Source: Karalla daura
Lineage: Eukaryota > Chordata > Actinopteri > Chaetodontiformes > Leiognathidae
Assembly (NCBI GenBank): GCA_029224185.1
Contig: CM055193.1
Coordinates: forward strand, 7,356,859-7,420,858
Direction: 5' to 3'
DNA: 64,000 nucleotides
Shown here: positions 37,050-50,379 of the stretch, one piece after another
Layout: each line of letters begins with the position of its first letter
Numbering within the stretch: position 1 is the stretch's first letter
Position numbers and translations under genes: made by a program
The notes under the pieces: model-generated
The model's input: the letters and a program-made list of their open reading frames with translations, nothing else
What the model was told of the DNA's origin: nothing
Databases searched by the model: none

Positions 37050-38120
37050 TCTGAATTGTCATGCTGGCAGTGCAAGACGAATCCAGTCTGATGAACGCAA
37101 CGGACGGGCCGGTAACTTACACCCTGACCAAATAGGAACAGATCCAGCAATCACTCGTAGGCTGTGGGCTCGAACGTGAGCCGGTGGAGCTGGATGACGT
37201 GTGCCCGCCGTGGTTGGTTGAGCAGCAGCCTCTCTGCCGCGGTCTGGAGACCATCTGCAGCACTTTGACTGCAATAAGCCGGCGGGCACGTTAGCAGGGT
37301 GTTGCTGCACTAGTCTGGCCAATCTCTGGCACCCTTCCCGAACTGTTGTTGTTGGCCATCACAGTTTGTTTGCAAATGTATCCCATTCACACACAGTGTC
37401 ACGTTTTAGTTTTTTTTTTTTTTGTGGGGAGGGGTGGGTTGGCTGTAATGTCTGGCCTCAGGCTAGCTCCACCGTCCTAGCTGCAGAAACATACAGCCGC
37501 AGCTTTCGACGGATGTTCCAGCTGCCTGCCTGGCACTGTCCCTTTCCCAGATGCCGGCCTGCGGGTGGCACCAAGCCAAACCAGAATGTTTGTTTGAGGT
37601 TCGCTGTAGTATGCCTGCTAATCCCTCGCTTGCCAGCATCAAATTACATAAGCAAATCACCCCAACATGAAACCCAATGTACAGCCACAGCCAGCAAAGA
37701 GCAGCTGCCGTTGTGGCGATAATCACCAAACAGGCAAGGCGCGGAGAATTCCAGCGCACGTCCGCAGCCCCCAAAGCGGAGGAAGAGGGAGGAAAACCAG
37801 GTGACGACAAACTCATCTGTGCTCCTGTCTCCGGGCCGGTGGCTGACGCGAGCCTGGCCAGGACTCGTTTTCTCTGCGCTGACCTACGGAAACCTCAGGG
37901 AAAACAAAACGTCCTGGGAATGGGTTTCGCTTCTGACAGCGTATAAACAGCGGTGACGTCGCAGCACACCAGGCCGGGATTAGATGGCAAGTTCAGCGGT
38001 TAGACATGAGCGAGCCAAGTTTGGAGACAAGTGCAGGACCTTTGCGGAGCAGACAGACATAAAAATACACACACGCGCGGTCAGAAAGGAGGGGCGCGCT
38101 TTAAAAAACCTGAGTCACCC
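37050..38120. other. GC/CpG-richer block, possible regulatory region
   Basis: Several hundred bases with more CpG than the surroundings (gacgggccgg, gccggcgggcac, acacgcgcgg, ggggcgcgc). A CRE-like TGACGTC at 37954-37960 lies just after tataaacag, and a half-site gatgacgtg is near 37193. Open frames on both strands (up to 118 residues) have no recognisable domain. It could be an unmethylated promoter or enhancer; not proven. Confidence 0.3.
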
Positions 38121-38367
38121 GTCTTCAGCTCTGCAGGCAGAGTATAATCGATGCATCCATCATCCTCCGTTCACAGAGTAGGAGCCATGAAAAGAATGGC
38201 TTGTTATCAGTCAAAAGCATGTCTCAGAACTAATCAGATATGGGGCATGACTCTAGCCATCTTGTCAGCTCACTCTGAGGGGCCTTTCTATTACTTGTCA
38301 TGGTTGTTTTTTTGTTTTTTTTTACTGTACTGAATGAGTGTCGTTAGCTCACATGCTGATGATGATT

Positions 38368-38370
<3 letters not shown>

Positions 38371-38401
<31 letters not shown>
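38371..38401. repeat. (CA)n microsatellite
   Basis: About 15 perfect CA units. Confidence 0.95.
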
Positions 38402-38404
<3 letters not shown>

Positions 38405-39443
38405 TCTAGAAACTCATTAATTTTATGCAAATGTCATTCAGCAGAGCTCTATATTGACTGAAATGAATGCTATCCATTTGGCTATTTTGTTATGCACTTT
38501 CGTTCTGTCTTTCTTAGAGGTAACTTCAGGTTTCTTTAAGCCCTCCATACCGCGATGGTATATTAGCTGCGGTAAACTACACAAACATGATTATATTTTC
38601 GAGCCACGCGCATTAATATGGATGGAACGCTTATGTAATACACATTGAAAGCGTATTAAATGTCTCAAATGTAACTCGTAAATCTTCGGTGGCTGATTAT
38701 CCCGATCCTCTTGGGACCTGTAAAGAACGACGTCCTTGCCACAGTGGAATTAATAACTTGGTTGAAATCCTGCTGCTCCGTCAGTCACATAAGACTGAGA
38801 CAATAAAAATCCCTGGGTCACCGCGTAAGAGACCTTTACTCAGACAACTCGAGGGCATACTGGTTCCCTCAACCCAACTGTGAAGATTGCAGCCAGAGCG
38901 GTAGAACTAATTGTGCAGCGTGTGAAGCAATCTCTCGCTCTTCATCAAATGAAGCAGGAGGAAGGATATTGATCAGTTTAAGATGGAGTAAGAGTAAAAA
39001 TGTCAATCCAATGCCGTTTCATATCTCCAAATGCGCACAGAGACACACTCACTGACGCAGAAACAATCCTGTACCACATTGAAGTCAGCCGCTTTGGTCT
39101 TTGTATCTTCAGGAGCTGAATAATCCACAATAACATCTCGCACATTCATTTGTCTCAATGTGTCCTGCTACTCCCGGTGATTCATTGATCCCATCAGCAT
39201 CTTTAACTGTTTCTGTGCTTGGTTTCTTTAGACCAAGGCCGGCAGCTGCATTTTATCATGCACTCTACATTTTATGAGCCTAATGATTCATTGACCCTGA
39301 TCGATGACCTCTGTTTGTGGGGCTACTAAAAGAAAAAAATCACTGGGATGTCTCTGTGTATATGCTATGATGCTGGATGTCTGTCGGATTACTTTCCAAA
39401 TGATGACTTCTCATTGCAAGACATGACTTGAACAGTATCTGAG

Positions 39444-39447
<4 letters not shown>

Positions 39448-39489
<42 letters not shown>
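39448..39489. repeat. (CA)n microsatellite
   Basis: About 21 perfect CA units. Confidence 0.95.
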
Positions 39490-40505
39490 GATTACCCAGG
39501 CACTGCAACAGTGAAGGACCCAATGTGAGGTAAGATGAAATGGAAGTCATATTTTCAAGGTGGAACAAGAGACCAAAATGTCATGTCAGTCAAAACAAGT
39601 GTTTTCTTGTTTTGGCAGTCTCTCTAAAGACTTGGCTGACCTTCACAAGCATGAGGGAACAATGATCATTCACTCTGCTAACTCTGTAATACGTAGACGT
39701 TTCGGCACTTTTTAAAGAGTTATTGCAACAAGGTGTCTGATAATTTCTCAAAATGCTGTGTGACCAGGCATATAGTATATTCATTCTGATCTATTGACTG
39801 TGCAGTAACGTCGCCTGCTTTCAGATTTGACATGATATTACCAAATGACTCGTTACATGCAGTTTTGCTTTGTTTTCTATTGCTCGCAGCTATTTTCTCT
39901 CTAATTACGTCCACTGTGGCCACTACATTCATTTTACATTAATTCCACGATTACATTCCTCGCCCTTCACATGCATTGTCACACAGCCTATTAACCACTA
40001 TCTTGCAACAATAAAGTGTGTTTTACTGACTTCAGTTAGGTTACCTGTTGGTAAAATGAATCGGTTACTCCTCGCTCTGATTGAAACAGCTCCTCCCTGA
40101 CAAATATAGAAGGCTCCATGCATGTGAAAACATGTTTGAGCAAATAACAAACAGCATTATTATCATGTTTGCGTGGTTGCTCAAGGGATGGAACAATACA
40201 GTTGTTTATTCAACCCTTTATAACAACTGTTCTTTCTCGGAGTCTGGTTTGTTTACCAGATGTCTACAAACACACTCCACACAGTTAAATGGACAGATGC
40301 TTCTCAAGTCTGTACTCAGCAAGACACACAACTGCTAAATCATTAGTTTTAACCATTCACACAGTTTCATACAACGATGACGCAGCGCCACATGGAGTTC
40401 GGTGTCTGGACACTTTGCCATGTCGGCTGTAGTCGAACCGTCCACCATCCTAGGTAAGGTTCATTAACAAATCCCTAGCTACACATACTTAGACCATCTC
40501 AGACT

Positions 40506-40519
40506 GTAGCCATGGTTAC
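40506..40519. promoter_or_regulatory. RFX/X-box-like palindrome
   Basis: GTAGCCATGGTTAC, a nearly perfect palindrome of the RFX-site form. Function unknown. Confidence 0.3.
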
Positions 40520-40619
40520 GAGCACCAGCTACACGTTTGTATGGTAATAGCCAGGAATCCATATTGTGTGCAGCCCCACAGTGCCACAAGAAGTGGATGG
40601 ATAGTGTTGTTTATTTTAG

Positions 40620-40830
40620 AGACCTGAGGGGCGACATCGGCAGGATCTGGGTTCGATTCTAGGTTTGAGCAAAAACGAGAAGAATGCCACTGTCATCCTG
40701 GATGGGAGGCTTTCTGTGTGGGGTTATTTCGCTATTAATATTTTTCCTGTGTCTGTGGGGTTTCTCCCAGTTCTCCAGTTTACAGCCCAAAAACATGTCT
40801 GTGTAGGTCAACTGGTGTGATTTTTGATAA
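40620..40830 (+). mobile_element. SINE-like repeat copy
   Basis: 'tctgggttcgattctagg' (tRNA-like B-box phrase), then 'ggctttctgtgtggggtt', 'tttctcccagttctccagtt', 'cagcccaaaaacatgtctg' and 'aggtcaactggtg'. One of the fuller copies of the family in this window. Confidence 0.65.
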
Positions 40831-42828
40831 TGCGGCCACTTTCCTTCTATCCTTTCCTTCCAACATGATCACTTGTTTACTGTTTGTAGCTCCAAGCAAG
40901 GCAGAGGGTCTGTCCTCCGTCTATGCTGATTGCGTGTTTAATTGTAAATTTCTCAGAGATTGTCTAATGCAGCTTGAAGACGAGCGTCATGTGAGGCATA
41001 AGCTGTGCCCCGTGTCAGCTGGCTGCTCCCAGAGCGGGACTCGGTTTGCTGAATGGCAGAGATGACGGTGTGCAGCTTCAGCACTGCACCAAGCCTGTCA
41101 GGTTTAATAAATGGATGGCTACTTACATCCCCTCCATATACGTGCCATTCTCCATTTATATCTCACACGGCTGTTTTCTCTTCATTGTGATAACTGTTCT
41201 CCCACTGCCATGCCCTGTCGCAGAGTTGTGTACAAATTCTCTAAAATCCACGTCTCAGTTCCAATGAGACTTCGTGGCTCTGAAAGACGCAAGGATATGT
41301 GCGATGTTATGTTTTTGTTTTTCTTTTCTTTGTGTTGTTTTCTGTCCGCCTGTAAAGGATGGGCTGTCAGATTATATTTCAGATGTTTTGTGACTATCAG
41401 AGACCTGTCTCGTGTTTTATTCTTATTGCGTCAGATTTTATCTCCTGATCCTGATGTGTGTTTGCAACCCTGTTTGGTGCACAAAAGATGCATTTCTTCC
41501 TTATCCCTTCTTATTTTTGTGAGCCAAAGAAACAGGAAAATGTCAATCACGCTGTGGTCAAGACGTTTTTGTCTAAACAGCAATGTGAGCAAGGTGACAA
41601 TGGTGGAAAAGTCAGGTGTTTTTCAGGTGTGTATTACAGTTCCCTCCAGTAGTTGTTGGGATATTTAAGTGGAAGATGTAAAATGGTTTTGAAGCTACAA
41701 ATCTCTACAGTAATCCATAATTATAACCGGGCCACTCTTAATAAGAATGATTATTATTAGCATGTGATGTGAAGCCAGAAGCAACACCATCTAATTGCCT
41801 GAAGGTCAATAGGACACATCTGTCTCTCGCTGTCAGACTCACTCAAGATGCTCCTTTAGATCAATTTTAGATAAATTGGCTAAATGAAAACGCTACAGTG
41901 GGAGTTAATCTGCCTTTACTTTAGAGGGCAGTGATTAACAGGATGACACTTTAAATCCCAAGCAGCTATCTTTGCTCTTTCTTTAAGCTCGTGTGTGAAG
42001 GATCAAACTTTGCAGCTTTGAACCTAATGAACAAGAAAAGCTGCTTGTTAGAATCCCAGCGTCTACTGTATAGCAGTCACAGTTTTCTCATTGCTGGCTT
42101 GCCTTCGTCTCTCTAATATTCTGCCTTTGTGTCTGTGCTCTGAGCTCGGGTCGTCTGGTTCACGTCAGTCACACCAGTCCAGCTTTACCAAATAGCACGG
42201 AGAAGTATTTGACAGCAGCACCGGAGAAATCGAGTGGGCGAGCGTGTTTATCAGTGTGCGTGTGTATGTGTTGAGCTGCAGGGCTCCAGCAGATGGATCG
42301 AGGCAGTGCAGACAGGGCAGCATAACCCAAAGGACTGTGTTTTGCTTCTGCTGCACTAACAGTCCTTTTGAACACTATAAAAGTGTGTGCAGAGGTAAAA
42401 ATTCAGCCTGCTAAAAAAACAAAAAAACAAAAAAAAACCCAGCTCGTTCTGAATGCTCAGCTCAGCAATTATTTTTAATTTTCCGATTACCTTTCTGTAC
42501 AGCTTTGAATTAACCATACAGTCTGTACAGTGATATTATGGTTTTGAGGAATACATAACTAGCCATGAGTGTCAACGTCAAACTTCCAGACCTCTGAAAG
42601 TGACTCCATCACAACATCTGTAACTTTCCTCTGGGTCGATGTATGTGTGCCTGAATGTTGCATGTGTCTGAGGTCTGGTACTTTGTTTTATTGAGGGAAT
42701 TCTGGGATTCAGCGTTTCAGATTTCTGACATGGAGCTGTTGCAGGCAAAGGAAAAACAAGCAGTGGCATTTGGAGCCAGGAGAGGAGCAGGTCTCAGGTG
42801 ATGTTTTATTCAGAGCTGTGGAACAGCT

Positions 42829-42832
<4 letters not shown>

Positions 42833-42867
<35 letters not shown>

Positions 42868-42872
42868 GGGGG
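42833..42872. repeat. (GT)n microsatellite followed by a G10 run
   Basis: About 14 GT units to 42861, then tc and ten consecutive G at 42863-42872. Confidence 0.93.
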
Positions 42873-45059
42873 TCTTGAGGCGACAACAATCGGTGTGGGT
42901 CTGGTTGTCTGTCTGTGGCCTCTGACGGCAGCACATGTTATAATTATGTCCGATTCTTCAACGCTTAAAGCCTCAGCGTTGAATGAATGGGAGGCATATG
43001 ACTGAGGGAGGAGTGCTAATAGCAGCTTCCATTTTACATTCCAATGACAGCTGCTCTAATGCTGAGTATCTTAGCAATCCATATGTCGCTCCACAGTCAT
43101 GTGAATCCTGTCTTCACTATACTGTGCACAGATGCTTTAATAGAAGTAAACATACTCTGTGGATCTGAAAAGTGAAGCGAAAGCGGAATTGCTCGAAACT
43201 TTGCTCTTGTAAACTGTGCTCTTGCCAAAGTCCATGTTGTGGACGACCCGAAATTCAACCATAAACAGACGTGGGCCAAAAGACTTTAGCCTCAACGCTT
43301 CAATGATCTCACTGTGGCTGGAGGCCAAAGGAATCCAGATATATAAGCTGAGACCATCCTGCAAGAAGGGGGAATAAATAAACAAATAAAAAAAACAATT
43401 CCACAGTCTGTGGGTCACAAATTATGATTTATAAACATCTGATGCAAAGCTATGCATTGGTTAAACAAACGATGTTTTAGACAAACTACAAGATAGATCT
43501 TAAGAATTGCATGTAAGTGTCTGTGTGTGTATAAAAGAAAAAAAAAAAAACATTTCCTTTATATAATACTCAATGTATTGGCCAGGTCCCAAGTAAGAGT
43601 ACCAATACCAGACTTAGAGCCTTTGTATTTGTAGCTTGTATGTTATTGATGTGTGTGCGTGGCCCATTGAAGGCATGCCATGTAGGTAAAAAGCTGTTTA
43701 GTTGGCTGAGCTTTCTAGATGTCTATTAGAATCTCGTTGCAAATTGGCTGTGAATGGACCAGTATAATACTGTTCGAAGGACGTTTGTTGAGTTGAGTTT
43801 CATGTGGAGGAAGCAATCCGAGCCTTTGATGGCCATCACACAGCCTTGCAACGTAGCCAGTTTACAATGTCATGTGAATCCCCTCCTCCATAATACTTGA
43901 CAAACCCCAGCACACCATCTGCGTCAGAGGTCATTCCCTCTGGAAGCCATTGTGAGAGGGAAAATCCATTGCAGCACATCTATATGGGAAGAGCATACCA
44001 CATTTGCGAGTTCTGTCAATTGGGAGTTGTTAAAATTGTTAAAATCGCACCATGATTTTTTTTTTTTTGTTGTTGTGTTAAAAGGCCACCTTTAGCACTA
44101 GGTTTAAACAGACTTAACCTTAAAGAAGCAAGATAACGAGGTACTTCCTGGATACACACACACACATGCCTATTAAAGCCAAGGCACTCCTCTGAGCCTG
44201 TGTCCATAAAATGTCAAGTTCTGAGCCAACCTTCATATTAGAATGAGCTGTCAGTCACTCAGAAGCCGTGTTTTGTCATATGTGTCCCAGAGGGCACACG
44301 CTAAGAGGACTATTACTCAGTCTCAGCTGATGTCACTCTCACCATTTCAATCACGCTCAGCTCTCAAGGTTGTTGTCTCTGGAGTCACAAATGCACCATT
44401 GATCAAGGACCTAACCTTACTCCGTTTACTTTTTTTTTTTTTTAAGTTCAAAGATTTCAAGGAAAGGTTTCTTACAAAGAAGCTACAGACAATCCTGCAC
44501 CTCTTACTAGACAAGAGGTTGTAGAAACTTATAAAGTGACTTTTTTTCTTTTTGATCCTAAGTATAACATTTCCACATTTCCACATACATATCTTGTAGA
44601 TTTTTGGATTTTATGAGATGTGTTTCCCAGGACATGTTACTCTATTTAGGCTTAAAAGTAGTAAATTATGAAGGTTTAACTTGCTTGATGTTTAGGTTTT
44701 CCCTGGTTAATTATGTTATTTATTTATGGTTATTTATGCTATGTTTTAACCCTTACAGCTTTGTCTTCTGCCCCACCACCATCATTCACCCAGCAGGATG
44801 TTGAATAGCTTGTGACTCCTGGTGCTACATTGCCTGTTTTATTTTCTTTTTTCTTTTTTTTTTGCTTATAGTCCTTCAGGACTTAAACCAAATACCTGTT
44901 TATCCCTAAATCTGTCCCATTTGACAGAAGATGTCTCTGAAGGAAACAAAATCCTTTGAAGTGCTCAAAATCCAAGAAAGAAGTATAAAGGTATCAGAGA
45001 TACAAACTTCCTCTGAGGCTACTCCTTTGACTGGGAGGAAAACGCTTGCTAAATGTGAG

Positions 45060-45150
45060 AGTTTTGAATCCCAGTTAGGCCAAATGGTTTGTGCCCTGTA
45101 ATGGACTGGCAACCCAGAGCAGGGTGTATTCACTCCCTTCATCTTTTGTA
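45060..45150 (+). mobile_element. SINE-like repeat fragment
   Basis: 'gaatcccagttaggcc', 'gtgccctgtaatggactggc' and 'aacccagagcagggtgtatt' match the head and 3' phrases of the SINE-like family in degraded order. Confidence 0.5.
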
Positions 45151-46439
45151 TGCCCCAAACAGTGAGTAAAATGAGAGATTGTTGTTTGTTGTTCCACTAT
45201 ATCACTCAAATGATCATAAAAAAGTCGATTCAACCTTTTTAACTTGACTCTATTCAGCATGAATCATTGTAGCTGACTGTGAGTACGTCTATTGTTTGTG
45301 CTTTGAAAGGTATGAAAAGAGAAGAATGGAGAAAAATCTGGCTGCTCACTAGATTCATCATTAAAAGTGTATACACATTATCTCCAGGACCTCCAGCGTG
45401 CCCGGGGGTCTGGTTAGATCTGGTTAACTGAACTAAACAGTTCAGTTGTTATAAATTCACTGGGAGCACAATATATTACATATTCAGATAGTGAAGTTTC
45501 TACAAGGTGGTTATTGATAGAGAATTAATGCGAACAAATGAACAAACTTGAGATTTTCCTGTTGGGATGTCAAGTCAAGGCTTAGTCTGTTCTATTCTTT
45601 TCCAAACAAAGGAATAAAGTACAAAGCGAAGTTTGTTACTCAGAAGTGCCGCACTGAATAATATTACGGAGTAAACAAACTGATCACACGCTGCTTTTAT
45701 ACAACTTGCAGCCTTGTATAAGATCTTCTTCTGACCTTAATGAAAAAAATAGTTCTGCCATGAAGCAGCACGAAGCGCTGACACTAACTCTTGTAACGTC
45801 GTTAGTGAAGCTTTAAACAGAGACAGACCTTTACGAGGCTCAAATGCAGCAAGTTTATTGATTAAAGGACTAGTTTTCCACCCAGCACGAAATAATCCAG
45901 AACATTCCTCCCTGTTAAAGTAATTTATCACGTTGAATGCAAAATTGCACGTTAAGTGGAGAGCTTTAGGGCCCCTGGTGGACAGCTTTATTCTTGGGCA
46001 GAGGAAGAACACCTATTTCCTCCTCCTCCTCCTCTCGGCCTGGAGGATGAGTTTATCTAATTGGCCCTTGGAACAATTTTGCAAATCGGACTGAGGACGC
46101 GATCTATGTTGACATTTAAGTCTTGACAAGGAGGCAAATGAATGTATTTCTCAAACTGCATGTCTTAAATGCATTAAACCCTATATTTGAATCAATAGTT
46201 CAAATAAAATAATCAATATGGAATGAATGTTCATTCATCAGTGCATATCCAGTAAATTGACTCTTTGTCTCCATGAAAACCATATTCCAGAAGAGCATGT
46301 TGAAAAACACCTATATTGAGGCAAGTCAAACCAGTTGTAAGAAACTGTGTTGCTCAGTCACATATTGTTAAGCTTCAACTTTTAATTTCATGGTCTCATA
46401 GTGAACATTTGTTGATAAAAATAGATTACGCTGCTTTGT

Positions 46440-46720
46440 TGATCCCCATTAAAGGTATTAATGTATTAATTTGCAGTGTTTAACCCATTAGAGCTGTCTT
46501 ATTCCCACAGCATTTAGTGACAACGGCTTTCAATAAGAGGGAGTTAATGCTGAATAAAACACTTCCACTGAGACGAGCCAAACGTGGCTTTAAGTGTCGA
46601 ATGAGTTTAGTGGGAGGAAAAATACTCAAAACATGAATTAAAATTCAAACAACAACAGCGAAGCACTTTCATGGCCTGTTCTAATTCTATTATTTTAGTC
46701 TGACAATATTAATTTGATAC
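46440..46720. other. Candidate conserved non-coding element
   Basis: Unique block with aatgtattaatttgc, acccattagagc, gggagttaatgctg and acatgaattaaaattc. Judged on texture only. Confidence 0.27.
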
Positions 46721-47869
46721 AATGGAAGTTCACAGCTGCTCTTCAGTCACCTTTCACCCACTCACAGATCAGTGTTCAGGTATGTGGGACTAATTAAAAT
46801 ATATACTTGTTCACACACAACTCTGTCGATTTAACTTGCTAATTGCAACTCTCCATCTTCTGTTTAATTGTGGTACAACAATTTATAAAAGCTGTTACAT
46901 ATGTTGCTGAACACGGTGGCACGTTTACCTCAGTAATACCGTTTACTGCCCAACACTGCAATTACGCTTAATGGATAATTGCTTCGTAGATAGGTTCTAG
47001 GACTGCAACACATGGGCAGAAAACAACAAAAAGCCACTTCGGGCTTTAGCATGTTAGAATACTTCTTCTGAATAAATACCTCCAGATGATTAATGTTTGG
47101 GGCAAATCGATCAGAGGTCACGCTCTGGCCCTCCGATGCTTTTCATTTCAGGCTGACATTAAACCACTTCAAATAAGCATCAACGCTTGGACCAGTTTTC
47201 AATTTTTTTCTCAAATGCCAAATACAGTTTTGTATTATCCATCCATGCTGCGCAAAAAGAGAAGGCCGAACGGGGAATATAACAGAAAAACACCGGCAAC
47301 ATAATCCCCGGGGGTTTGCAGCGTCATCCAGTAACAGCCCTATGTGTGTGTGTGTGCTGTCTGCTGTGAGTCGATCGCCACAGTGTCTCAGGCCATTGTT
47401 TTGCCAGGGCAGTTGCAGCATGAACGAGTCCAGAGTCTGCGAGAGACTGTGCCAAATCATCCTTGTGTTGCCAAGTTAGACAAGTATTTATGATGCTATT
47501 TAGTCACCCTATTTTTCTCTGGAGCTGGCTCACTCGGAGAATCTAAATCTCATGGTTAATCAGATGTGCACATAGTGAAACAGATGAGAGACACTGGACT
47601 AAATTGCGTACCTGATTGTTCTGTGTTTTTTTTCTTCCCCTTTTCCACATGGGGGCTGCACCTAATTTGTTTGCAATGTCTGTTAGATGGGCTGCAATGA
47701 TGGATAGTGAGCAGAAAAACATGCACACGCTAAAAGCCTCTGGGAAAGATTCCACAAAGTGCTGGCGAGATGCCAACACTCACTCACTTGACCACTAATT
47801 TAATTTACATTCTGCCGAAATAAAGGTGAAACAGCTCTAACAAAATGTCGGTCTGTGCCCCGCTGCTAA

Positions 47870-48070
47870 TTCCATTCTTCCCATTTCATTCTTTTCGTTT
47901 TCCTGGCCTGCGATACGCAGCCGAGGGCCGGGCCAGATAAAGACGACAGGGCCTTTTCTCGCAAGGTGTCAATTACTCTGCAAGTCAGATTTACTTTGGA
48001 GATATCAGCCTGAGCGCTGGACATTAAAAGGAAATTGGCTTTTTCCACAGACTGGTTGTGAATGGGGCTG
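47870..48070. other. Candidate conserved non-coding element
   Basis: Unique block with gccagataaagacg (GATA-type), gtgtcaattactctgc, ggacattaaaagg and ggagatatcagcc. No coding or repeat signature. Confidence 0.27.
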
Positions 48071-48339
48071 ATGGACAGATGGGTACTGGATTGATTCCTC
48101 AACTGACAGCAGGAACTGGAGTAATTGTTACAGGTGGAGGGAACAGATTAGAAAATAGAGCTGAAATCATGGCAGCACAAAGTGTTGCCATCAAGGGTCC
48201 AATTTGGCTCAATGGATGTTTCCAACAAAGTGAAATAATACATTGATAATGTTAATTATTGGTCATTTTTTTCACTCTCTCGAGGTAAACTGTTTGATAA
48301 GAGAAGGCAAATGACTCACAATCATTTTCTGTAATTTGA

Positions 48340-48720
48340 CACTCAATTAAAGAAACTTCTTAAGCGATCCTCTCCACCTTTTCTAATTGTCCCGTACAGA
48401 AGTTAAGGGAACGACGCCTTTTAATGTAGCAAAGTGCGTCACATCTTTCCCAACGTGCATGTCAGATTTTCTGGTTGCACGGATATTGGATGAAAGCAGC
48501 TGATTTCACAGGCGTGCCATCACAGTGTTGTGTTAAATGAAGTTGTTATTTCCGAACCGACACAGAGGATTTCAAAGCACTTCCACTTCAGAGGCGTGTG
48601 GGACGGAGATGCCTCTGTCTGACATCACGCAAGTGCTTCCCTCGCAGTCGGTGTCTGGAATGCGTTCAGAATGCACACGCTAATGACAGAGAATGCATTA
48701 ACAAGACATTAGCATCACAA
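48340..48720. other. Candidate conserved non-coding element
   Basis: Repeat-free stretch with gacactcaattaaag, ttctaattgtcc, cacgctaatgacag and gaatgcattaac. Judged on texture only. Confidence 0.27.
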
Positions 48721-49149
48721 GTCAATGCATAATGTGAAGAGGCTACAGCCACGCTATCATCTGCGAGAGGATGTGTGTGTTGGCATTCTCCTTCAGGGGA
48801 CTAGATATGTCTACGATAGATCACATGGCTGGACAGACAAAAAACAACCCCTCACACTAAATGTACAAGCCTATGTAATGGATGAACTTGATCTTTTGAG
48901 GTTTTGAAATGGATTCAGTCTGCAGAAACTGAAAAACACATGAAGACAGAGTTGGCTCTGACATGTAGCCATACTTGATGATTGGCTCTGGAACCATTTT
49001 TTTTTTTAATTTTGGGAGATCCTGCAGGATTTTTTGTAGAGACTTTCAGGAACCAGTTTCATGGATGGATAAACTAACAGGCCCAGCAGGTTGGGACATC
49101 ACTGGGCCCCAGCCCCTACGTGAAGTGACAGTTATTAGGAGTTCCCAAA

Positions 49150-49315
49150 ACAAAGTTTTGTCGGAAAAGCACATGTAATGGCCACTCATCTGGTTTCGAG
49201 TTTGTCTCCCTGAGGGTCTTTAGCCCAGTATTTTTACATAGAATGGGAGTCAAACCCAAGTCCTTCTTGATGTGAGGCGACAGCATTATCCACCAAGTTA
49301 CCATGCCCTCTTACT
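49150..49315 (-). mobile_element. SINE-like repeat copy (minus orientation)
   Basis: 'gaatgggagtcaaaccca', 'gtccttcttgatgtgaggcg' and 'acagcattatccaccaagtt' are the reverse-oriented head of the SINE-like family. Confidence 0.6.
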
Positions 49316-49764
49316 TATAAATTCAGACACATTAACTTATTCCATCCATTCAGAAACATTCACTTATTCCATTTAATACGCAACTCCTACAGCCTGCTTT
49401 ACATAATGACACTTTCTACTTCAATCTATAGCTCATGCAATTATTTTTGATATCTCCTGTATATTGCACGGCATTCTTCTGCATGTCATCTTAATCTGTC
49501 TTTGTCACTTTGTGTCACTTCACTCATGCAATTTTCTGAAGGGCACTCTGTCCCTTGTCTGCATTTTGCCTATTACGCTCTCGAGCCCCTCTTCACCTCG
49601 TGGAGCTTCATTCATCTTCTGCATCTAATCAGCATATGCCGCCTACATCTGCCCTTGCAACTCTCACCTACACCTTTTTCTTTTCTCTTTTTTTATGTTG
49701 CTAATTTGCAGTCGTTTACAAGGACCTCACATTTCAGATATACATTTGCATTTCAGATATGACA

Positions 49765-50085
49765 TCTTTTTGTCCTGGGGGTATTCGGGTGGTTAGCACC
49801 ATCGTGTTAGAGCAAGAAAGTTACTGGTCCAGATCAGGCCAGTGGCCTGTCTGTGACGAGGTTGCGTGTTCTCCAGCTACTCAGATTTCCTAAATATGCA
49901 TGTTAGGACCAGACTCAGACCCTAAATTGTCCCTACATGCCACAAGGGTAATTGTGTGTGGGTTTGTGTGCCCTAAAACAGATTCACAACCTATCCAGGG
50001 TTCATTTCCTTCCTTTAACCTCTCTGCACTGCAGATAGACTGGCAGACCCCAGCGACACCATTAAGGTACAAAGCGAGTGAGATA
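49765..50085 (+). mobile_element. SINE-like repeat copy, near full length
   Basis: Runs from 'gggtggttagcaccatcg' through 'gttgcgtgttctccagctac', 'aaatatgcatgttagg', 'accctaaattgtccctac' and 'caacctatccagggttcat' to a terminal 'tagactggcagaccccagcg'. The ordered phrases match the teleost SINE-like family. The open frames on both strands here are repeat-derived. Confidence 0.65.
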
Positions 50086-50379
50086 AAAGTCGGATTGATC
50101 TTGCGTCCTTTATGTCTTTATTTAACTGCCCAAACGCACACAGACTAATATGATATCAGTCTAAGCCACGATAGCTCCCCTTAAATCTACTCTGATAATA
50201 GATTGAAAATGATAAATACACGTAAAAGAGGAAAAGTCAAGGTGGTGGTCAAGATTTATGATCTGGGAACAATCCAAAATAAAACAATGTCACTGCTTTC
50301 TGATTTTCAGTCACTATGCTCCACAAAACAAACAAACAAACAGTGACACATTACTTGCGTATTTGGTATATGCTGCGAT

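Larger units (their letters stand above)
38402..46430. other. Non-coding, no confident gene
   Basis: Contains (CA)n, a SINE-like copy at 40.6-40.8 kb, a (GT)n/G10 tract at 42.83 kb and homopolymer A/T runs. A 185-residue open frame at 41111-41668 has no domain or splice context and is not accepted. An open segment at 43137-43358 with a strong acceptor is treated as a finding. Confidence 0.45.

Noticed and set aside
40398..40455. Short plus-strand frame starting MEFGVWTLC and ending at a tag|gtaagg donor-like site
   Set aside because: Only about 20 residues, with no downstream partner exon or family resemblance.
40650..40670. tRNA-like T-loop phrase ggttcgattct
   Set aside because: It is the B-box-like head of a SINE-like repeat; no cloverleaf can be folded around it.
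41111..41668. 185-residue plus-strand open frame
   Set aside because: No recognisable domain, no splice context and irregular composition rich in Ser, Cys and Phe; most likely chance.
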